DNA from: Actinernus sp. WN-2022 | Taxonomy: Eukaryota > Cnidaria > Anthozoa > Actiniaria > Actinernidae | NCBI GenBank assembly: GCA_030867875.1 | Contig: JAOWCC010001589.1 | Coordinates: 76,345,537-76,409,536, forward strand | DNA length: 64,000 nucleotides | Reading direction: 5' to 3' | Part shown: positions 57,721-64,000 of the stretch, piece after piece | Numbering within the stretch: the first letter of the stretch is position 1 | Layout of the letters: each line of letters begins with the position of its first letter | Position numbers and translations under genes: made by a program | The notes under the pieces: generated by a model | Told to the model about the DNA's origin: nothing | Databases searched by the model: none | Seen by the model: the letters and a program-made list of their open reading frames with translations, nothing else

Positions 57721-59037
57721 CATCCATAGATGATAGAGATCTGAATAAGCTAAGACACATGTTCTTTGTGCGTTATTCCCGTCAAGTGACTCATACCATT
57801 ATATATGGTTCCATCTATAGATGACGGAGATTCGAACAAGCTAAGGGATTTATCAGATAAACAACTTCCTTTAGCCGGCCATTAAAGTTATCTTAAGTGA
57901 GGGTTTCTCCATTTCGTTAACGCTCTCCACGTGAAAACATTTTAAATCGTGTGTTTCGAATGTTCTGAAGGATTTTTTTTCAGTCTTAGATTACATCAAT
58001 TAAGTGCGCTAAAGCTTAATCATCCGTCAGACAAAGTCTTAAAACCCGATATAATGAAATTTCAACGTCTTTAATGTACTGATGAAATATCTCAATTTCA
58101 GCGGCAAAAACACTAAAGTCATGTTTGTTTTCACTTTATTTCATTCTCAAGGAAGTCGTCATTGTTCGATTATTTTCAGTTCTAATGCGTAGGTGTGGTT
58201 ATGTTATTATTTTCACCACACACAAAGTCATGCTCGCTTGATGGTGTGATATCAAAGCACGTAACCTAACTGCTGGGGAATCAAAGGGGAAATAAAAATA
58301 CAGCAGTTTCAATTGGAAATCGACTGTTTCGAATGCCACAACGCAAACAAAGAATCAACAAAACTCTTCAAATGCTTTAAAATATTAGTACTCGGAATAT
58401 GTGGAAGACTGAAGGTTTCATTGGTCCTGGCCATTAACACTTCAAATCGTAATTGTAAGTTTGGTTCTGTATTGTGTTTGCTGTTTTTTTTCATAATTTC
58501 GATTGACAGTCGTTAATTTACAAGATGTTCTGAAACAATTTCTCTTTCTATCTTTACTTTATTTCTATAGCCGATGGCAATAGCTGACAGCTTAAAATTA
58601 GCTTATCGTTTAGTGAAACCAAAACACAGCATTGCAAAAATACGGCATAGTTTGGTCATATTTACTGAACATGCTTTAGACAGCCTCTATTGTGTACCGA
58701 CATTGCAAATAACCATATATCGACTTTAATCATATTATTCAACCTGTGTTTAATGGGTTTTTCACATCAGTTTGTAGTATACATTCTATAACACTAGAGT
58801 TCGTACCAATTTTTGTAAATTCAATATACGATTATTTAGTACTTAAATCGGAACACCCTTGACGAATCACTTGTTAAGTTCAAGAAAATATCCATCTACA
58901 ACGTCTTTAAATCGCAACTAATGGAGTCCTACAGGAGCACTTTATATCGTTTGTTTGTGTTAATACATTTAATATGTAAAAATATTAATAATTTATACGG
59001 TATGTGTGTTCTTTTTGTGTTTATTATTTTTATTTTC
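57721..59037. other. Local direct repeats, otherwise unassigned
   Basis: GGTTCCATCCATAGATGA at 57717 and GGTTCCATCTATAGATGA at 57807, each followed by GAGATYYGAAYAAGCTAAG, form a direct repeat. The remainder to 59037 shows no gene or RNA. Confidence 0.45.
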
Positions 59038-59400
59038 TCATAATAATAATGGCCATATTTATGTAGCGCCATATCAGTCTCATGGCATTTTACATATTAC
59101 TGACATATTGTCAGTGATTTTTTCGGACTGCTTTCGACATTAATAACTGCCTCGCAGTTTACAATATTGAGTAGCGGGTGACAATCCCCTGCTCGTTTTC
59201 GAGTAGTATAACAGATTCTTTCACGTCCCCTTCAAATACTAATTAGAAGGAGGAGACAAGGCCAACCACTTATACGTCCCTGTCCAAGGACGCGGCCGGA
59301 AATTGAATCCCCGACCCACCGCGCTCTAGACCGTGCTCTACCAACTCATGAGCTAACCAGTGAACCCTCAACCTCCCGCACTTTATACCGTGCTCTCTAC
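59038..59400 (-). mobile_element. tRNA-derived SINE
   Basis: On the minus strand: a tRNA-like head with TTAGCTCATGAGTTGGTAGA (A box) and GGGGATTCAATTTCC (B box) at ~59385-59300, an unrelated body, then a tail TGGCGCTACATAAATATGGC ending in ATTATTATT at 59038. The tail has the same layout as 33380-33475. A SINE of ~360 bp is the simplest reading. Its head is the likely source of the array that follows upstream (higher coordinates). Confidence 0.7.
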
Positions 59401-61095
59401 TAACTGAGCTAACCAGTGAATCCCCGACCTGCCGCACTTTATACTGTGCTCTACTAACTGAGCTAACCAGTGAACCCCCGACCTCTTACAGTTTATACCG
59501 TGCTCTACTAACTGAGCTAACCAGTGAACCCCCGACCTCCAGCGCTTTATACCGTGCTATACTAACTGAGCTAACCAGTGAACCCCCGACCTCCCGTGCT
59601 TTATACCGTGCTCTACTAACTGAGCTAACCAGTGAACCCTCAACCTCCCGCACTTTATACCGTGCTCTACTAACTGAGCTAACCAGTGAACCCTCAACCT
59701 CCCGCGCTATATACCGTGCTCTACTAACTGAGCTAACCAGTGAACCTCCGACCTCCCGCGCTTTATACCGTGCTCTACTAACTGAGCTAACCAGTGAACC
59801 CTCGACCTCCCGCACTTTATACCGTGCTCTACTAACTGAGCTAACCAGTGAACCCCCGACCTCCCGTGCTTTATACCGTGCTCTACTAACTGAGCTAACC
59901 AGTGAACCCTCAACCTCCCGCACTTTATACCGTGCTCTACTAACTGAGCTAACCAGTGAACCCTCAACCTCCCGCGCTATATACCGTGCTCTACTAACTG
60001 AGCTAACCAGTGAACCTCCGACCTCCCGCGCTTTATACCGTGCTCTACTAACTGAGCTAACCAGTGAACCCTCGACCTCCCGCACTTTATACCGTGCTCT
60101 ACTAACTGAGCTAACCAGTGAACCCTCAACCTCCGCGCTTTATACCATGCTCTACTAACTGAGCTAACCAGTGAACCCCCGACCTCCCGCACTTTATACC
60201 GTGCTCTACTAACTGAGCTAACCAGTGAACCCTGAACCTCCCGCACTTTATAACGTGCTCTACTAACTGAGCTAACCAGTGAACTCCCGACCTCCCGCAC
60301 TTTATACCGTGCTCTACTTACTGAGCTAACCAGTGAACCCCCGACCTCTCGCACTTTATACCGTGCTCTACTAACTGAGCTAACCAGTGAACTTCCGACC
60401 TCCCGCACTTTATACCGTGCTCTACTTACTGAGCTAACCAGTGAACCCCCGACCTCTCGCACTTTATACCGTGCTCTACTAACTGAGCTAACCAGTAAAC
60501 CCCCGACCTCCCGCGCTTTATACCGTGCTCTACTAACTGAGCAAACCAGTGAACCTCCGACCTCCCGCGCTTTATACCGTGCTCTACTAACTGAGTTAAG
60601 CAGTGAACCCCAGACCTCCCGCGCTTTATACTGTGCTCTACTAACTGAGCTAACCAGTGAACCCCCGACCTCCCGCGCTTTATACCGTGCTCTACTAACT
60701 GAGCTAACCAGTCAACCCCCGACCTCCCGCGCTTTATAACGTGCTCTACTAACTGAGCTAACCAGTCAACCCCCGATCTCCCGCGCTTTATACCGTGCTC
60801 TACTAACTGAGCTAACCAGTCAACCCCCGATCTCCCGCGCTTTATAACGTGCTCTACTAACTGAGCTAAGCAGTGAACCCCCGATCTCCCGCGCTTTATA
60901 ACGTGCTCTACTAACTGAGCTAAGCAGTGAACCCCCGACCTCCCGCGCTTTATACTGTGCTCTACTAACTGAGCTAACCAGTCAACCCCCGACCTCCCGC
61001 GCTTTATACCGTGCTCTACTAACTGAGCTAAGCAGTGAACCCCTGACCTCCCGCGCTTTATACCGTGATCTACTAAAACTGAGCTAACCAGTGAA
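59342..61095 (-). repeat. Tandem array of ~32 tRNA-head units (54 bp)
   Basis: On the minus strand each 54 bp unit reads CTGGTTAGCTCAGTTAGTAG, AGCACGGTATAAAGYGCGGG, AGGTCGGGGGTTCA. It runs from the D arm (A box) to the first half of the T arm and then restarts, so the A box is whole and the B box is only begun in every unit. Changes cluster at a few sites (CACTTT/GCGCTTT, CCTCAA/CCCCGA). The blocks from ~59583 and ~59853 are the same five-unit series, offset by exactly 270 bp. 54 is a multiple of 3, so 18-residue repeat frames (SLVSSVSRARYK, WLAQLVEHGIK) stay open; these are not proteins. Confidence 0.9.
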
Positions 61096-61552
61096 GTCAT
61101 CCACCCGCCATGTTACATTTTCACAGTGTGAAAGATTTTATATGTTCTGCATATTAATAACTATTTCATATTTGTCAAAAGTTCATTATTGTCTTCAACT
61201 CCTCCTCCTCCCGCTCTCTTTTAAAATCTGCTCAAGGGAGAAATTCATAGGATGTAAACGCAAAAAAGAAAGCTTGTCTTTGGTTCGTTAGTAAAGCTGA
61301 AAACCCCATTAAACTATATTAGTCATAGAAAACATTAAAGAAGATAACTCTAGTGCCCGAGGGCTGGGATGTCGGTTTAAATAGAGAATCGATTGTTACT
61401 GAATATTTGACGGCAACAGTCCACTACCTGATATCATCAAAAGATCAACCAATAATGAAAGAGAACATGACGTTCATTGCATTAGCAAAGTTGTTTCTGT
61501 TTGGAACTGGTTTTATCCTGTTTATGTATATAGCATTTGCTGAAAGATCGTG
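61096..61552. other. Region between tRNA-head array and GPCR 2 exon
   Basis: No upstream exon can be identified with confidence. Frames at 61091-61291 and 61353-61592 lack ATG or motifs. Confidence 0.4.
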
Positions 61553-61586
61553 TTTTTATTTTACTTCTGTACCTTTCTCTTTACAG
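61553..61586 (+). other. Probable splice acceptor of GPCR 2
   Basis: The pyrimidine tract ACTTCTGTACCTTTCTCTTTA is followed by CAG at 61584-61586. The next bases, GA|GTG|AGC, enter the receptor frame in phase 1, as at the acceptor of GPCR 1. Confidence 0.65.
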
Positions 61587-62734
61587 GAGTGAGCTCATCG
61601 AACAACTCCAACACCACAAACAAGTGTGGAGACACGATCAGTATGATGCCCATTGAATCCCTCATCACGTGGACAACTGTCTACATCCTTGTCGCAGTTC
61701 TCGTTATCTTCTTCAACAGCCTCGTCCTGATATCCTTCTTTAAGAACAAGTCACTGCGCACGCGTACTAATTACTTCATCGCGAGCCTCGCTTGGGCGGA
61801 CTTCCTTGTGGGTACAGTATCGATTCCTGGTTGGCTAGCACTGGTGCTCACTACGTATTATGGAGGCACGTACAACTGGCTTATGGTGGACGTTTGGACA
61901 TCCTTTGATATGCTCGCAGGTATTGGTTCTATATATCACCTTATGGCTTTAAGTTGGGATCGATTCTGCGCAATCGTGTGGCCATTACGTCATCGCCTCT
62001 ACACGCGGCGGAAGTACATCCACATTCTGTGCTTGGTTTGGGGAAGTGCTCTACTGGTATCTGGACTTTCTACGGTTGGCAACAAAACTAACCCAAGAGC
62101 CTATAACATCACAGTCATAGTAGTGTGCTTTTTTCTACCACTGCTTGTAGTTCTCATGGCCCAGGGGACGATTTTCTTCAAGATTAAAAACGCAAGAAAC
62201 AATGGAGATCAACGTAGCAGCCGTAATCTGAAGCGTGAGGTACGAGCCGCCAAAGCCATCTCCATCATGGTTTTCCTCTTCGTGTTTGGTTGGCTACCCT
62301 TCTTCACGCTATCTCTTATTTCCTTCGCCATGAGCATTACGTACTCTACAAATGCTATTTTCGCAGTCAAGGTTCTGCAGTATTCAAACTCGTTTTTTAA
62401 CCCAATTCTCTACGCACAGAAGTTTCCAGAGTTTAGAAGGGCTTACTTAAGGATGTTATGCTCTTGCATGAACATTCAAACTGACAGTAATAGTACGTGC
62501 AAAGCGAGCGGGACGTACCGAAGCATGGTAGCACCTTCACCACAACTTTTACATAGCCGAACAAAAGTGGATTATAATGGGTCTGTATCCTTAATGTCAT
62601 CACCTAGCCCTTTGATACCATCTAAAGCAGATTACTTACTTCAGAGTTTCCCTCTTCGTGTCGAGGAATGTGAAGAAACTGAAAACTATTATGAAGCCAA
62701 TGCAACTCGAAATTCCTCAACAAGTGAATGTTGA
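61587..62734 (+). CDS. Class A GPCR, biogenic-amine-receptor-like (GPCR 2), 5'-partial
   Basis: Seven-helix receptor, ~382 aa from the acceptor to the TGA. There is no ATG upstream in this exon before MM at 61643-61648, just ahead of TM1, so the true start is either there or in an upstream exon; the frame upstream of 61587 is intron-like. In the numbering of the frame open from 61550: TM1 ~39-64 (N56=1.50), TM2 74-101 (D84), TM3 115-141 (D120=3.32; D137-R138-F), TM4 156-176 (W164), TM5 186-210 (P197), TM6 233-260 (WLPFF 248-252), TM7 268-289 (Y278=7.43; NPILY 284-288), helix 8 FPEFRRAY, then CSC. Sequons occur in the N-terminus and in the short ECL2 (N178, N186). Residue 3.25 is Val and ECL2 has no Cys, so the TM3-ECL2 disulfide is absent, as in GPCR 1. 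The two share about half their residues across the helices. The ligand is unknown. Confidence 0.92.
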
Positions 62735-63600
62735 TCGTCACATATTACTTTGTTATGCTTCAGCATGATATTTCCTACAAATCAATCCGAGACTATAGTT
62801 ATTTCATTGTCGTGGTCTGCGTACGCCCGAGAAAAACCGGATCCCTTTTGGTTGTGTAATTCTGATAAGGAGTGAACAGTAAACCTAATGTGCAAATGAA
62901 TTTATTTGGCAGTTCAGTTTTACTCATTTTAGAGTAGAAGATATGATAATAACTTTTAAAATTTCTGTAAGCGAATTTAGTGTTGTTTTCAATGGGAAAA
63001 CAGTTTGACAGGAGCCATGCAGATAACGTATGTATGTGTGATCTATAATGTGAAAATGCAGTGCAATCTTGAAGGGATTGACAACTAGTACACCTTCGAG
63101 ATCGGTTTAATTAAGCTGCCTTTGTACATACTATTATATCGTTTTGTATTTTCGTAGCAACGCTGTACACTAATAAAATATTAACCCTATAAGTATGATT
63201 TTTATTATATTAGTAACCAGTCAAACGGCATGTGTGTGCACAAGGCTTGGATACATTCTGCCGGCAGAATTCTCGATTTTCGAGCAGAATTTGAGCAGAA
63301 TACAGAGAAAATCTGTAATTAAAAAAAGTTATATAATAATTCAATAATGATAATAAAAACAAATTCAAAACAAGACAAAACAACTAAGCAATCGGTGATT
63401 CGCACTAAAACTAACTCAAAATTACTAAAAACGCCCACAGATCACTACTCTGCAGTCCACTGCACTACTCTGTGGCGACTGGAGACCATTTTCCTTTCGC
63501 GCGTCTTTCACTCCCGGCTTACTTTCGTCAGGTTGGGTTTCTGCACCTCCTTCAGATGAAGGGTTTTGTGGGTTTTCAGGAGTAACTGATGCTTCTTCTG
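62735..63600. other. 3' flank of GPCR 2
   Basis: AATAAA at 63172-63177 gives a 3'UTR of ~460 bp if it is used. ATTCTGCCGGCAGAAT at about 63256-63271 is a perfect palindrome. No gene is recognised up to 63600. Confidence 0.45.
63172..63177 (+). terminator. Candidate polyadenylation signal of GPCR 2
   Basis: The first canonical AATAAA downstream of the stop codon at 62734, in AT-rich surroundings. Confidence 0.5.
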
Positions 63601-63618
63601 GTTGAAGAAGTGTTTTTA

Positions 63619-64000
63619 TTAATTACCTTTTGGTCTCAGCACTCTCGTTCCCTTCAGCTTTAACCTTACTTCTGTAATAGTATTCACATCCAAGCCTTTA
63701 TCGCCAAAGTTGTTATACATCTCTGTTAATGAAATGCTCCATGAGGTCAGAGCAGGAATACCGTCGTAAAAGTCTTCGAAACGGTTTACCACTTTCCCAG
63801 GCTGAGTCACCTCCGTGGAGCCATCATGTGCAAGTTTGTATGTGAATACAGTGGTACGTGGAGCCGACACGAATTGATATTCCTTCCCTCGAAAGACGTC
63901 TGTGATGAATCCACTGAACGACATGTATGATGTCACATACTACGAACTCTCTACTGAGAGGCCCTCAAAGAAGCTTTCCACTTCGTCTATACGAACGCGC
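63619..64000 (-). pseudogene. C-terminal part of an unrecognised protein, one in-frame stop
   Basis: The minus frame from 63936 to 63619 encodes ~105 residues with normal protein composition (segments YDGIPALTSWSISL and DVNTITEVRLKLKGTRVL) and ends in TAA; AATAAA follows almost directly on that strand. Upstream, TAG at 63942-63940 interrupts the frame, but the frame is open again to the window edge (RVRIDEVESFFEGLS...). It looks like the end of a real coding sequence, either a pseudogene or one with an error. I do not recognise the family. A beta-rich C-terminal domain, such as those ending large Tc-type proteins, is only a weak resemblance. Confidence 0.45.

Noticed and set aside
59486..61100. 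Repeat proteins (18-residue SLVSSVSRARYK / WLAQLVEHGIK units) on the minus strand
   Set aside because: They are translations of the 54 bp tRNA-head array in different frames. Period 54 keeps frames open; there is no start, splice or domain support.
61550..61586. GTG start giving a hydrophobic 12-residue N-terminus for GPCR 2
   Set aside because: There is no ATG, and the stretch is a textbook pyrimidine tract ending in CAG; it reads better as intron.

Overview
This is a 64 kb piece of an animal nuclear genome. It has no bacterial-style operons. It holds two widely spaced receptor genes, each with a splice-acceptor-like sequence at its 5' end, several kinds of non-LTR retrotransposon remnant, a decayed Ty3/gypsy integrase, tRNA-derived SINE sequence and a very high density of short inverted-repeat transposons. 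The amine-receptor-like GPCRs and the retroelement types would fit a cnidarian, most likely an anthozoan such as a coral. That assignment is inference from gene style, not a match to a named genome.

Host genes. Two class A (rhodopsin-like) GPCR genes lie on the + strand 52 kb apart, at 7825-9186 and 61587-62734. They are clear paralogs. Both keep an Asp at 3.32 and a Tyr at 7.43, as in biogenic-amine receptors, and both lack the conserved TM3 and ECL2 cysteines. Each appears to begin at a splice acceptor that leaves two bases before the first in-frame codon, so an unseen upstream exon is likely. A third possible host sequence is the C-terminal part of an unrecognised protein on the minus strand at the right edge (63619-64000), with one in-frame stop.

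Layout. 0.5-5 kb: nested inverted-repeat elements, including a four-element nest at 3.08-4.75 kb. 5.1-7.1 kb: minus-strand LINE with a 150 bp element in its endonuclease region. 7.8-9.2 kb: GPCR 1. 10.1-11.7 kb: 29 bp minisatellite. 12.2-14.9 kb: small elements and a pyrimidine tract. 16.3-25.2 kb: LINE and gypsy remnants. 26-33 kb: short elements, a ~213 bp tandem repeat and a Harbinger-like remnant. 34.05-37.4 kb: 3.36 kb element with G/C homopolymer ends. 38.5-41.1 kb: RT fragment and two more inverted-repeat elements. 43.9-47.85 kb: AT-rich cluster of foldbacks with a 2.77 kb long-TIR element. 48.9-57.7 kb: further foldbacks and local duplications. 59.0-61.1 kb: a SINE whose tRNA-like head is amplified into about 32 tandem 54 bp units, ending about 490 bp upstream of GPCR 2.

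The genes do not form a pathway visible in the sequence. The window is best read as two receptor paralogs in repeat-rich DNA. I found no defence system, CRISPR array, biosynthetic cluster or intact autonomous transposon. The most unusual structures are the tRNA-head array, the higher-order minisatellite, the nested transposons with readable target duplications and the shared non-canonical receptor features.
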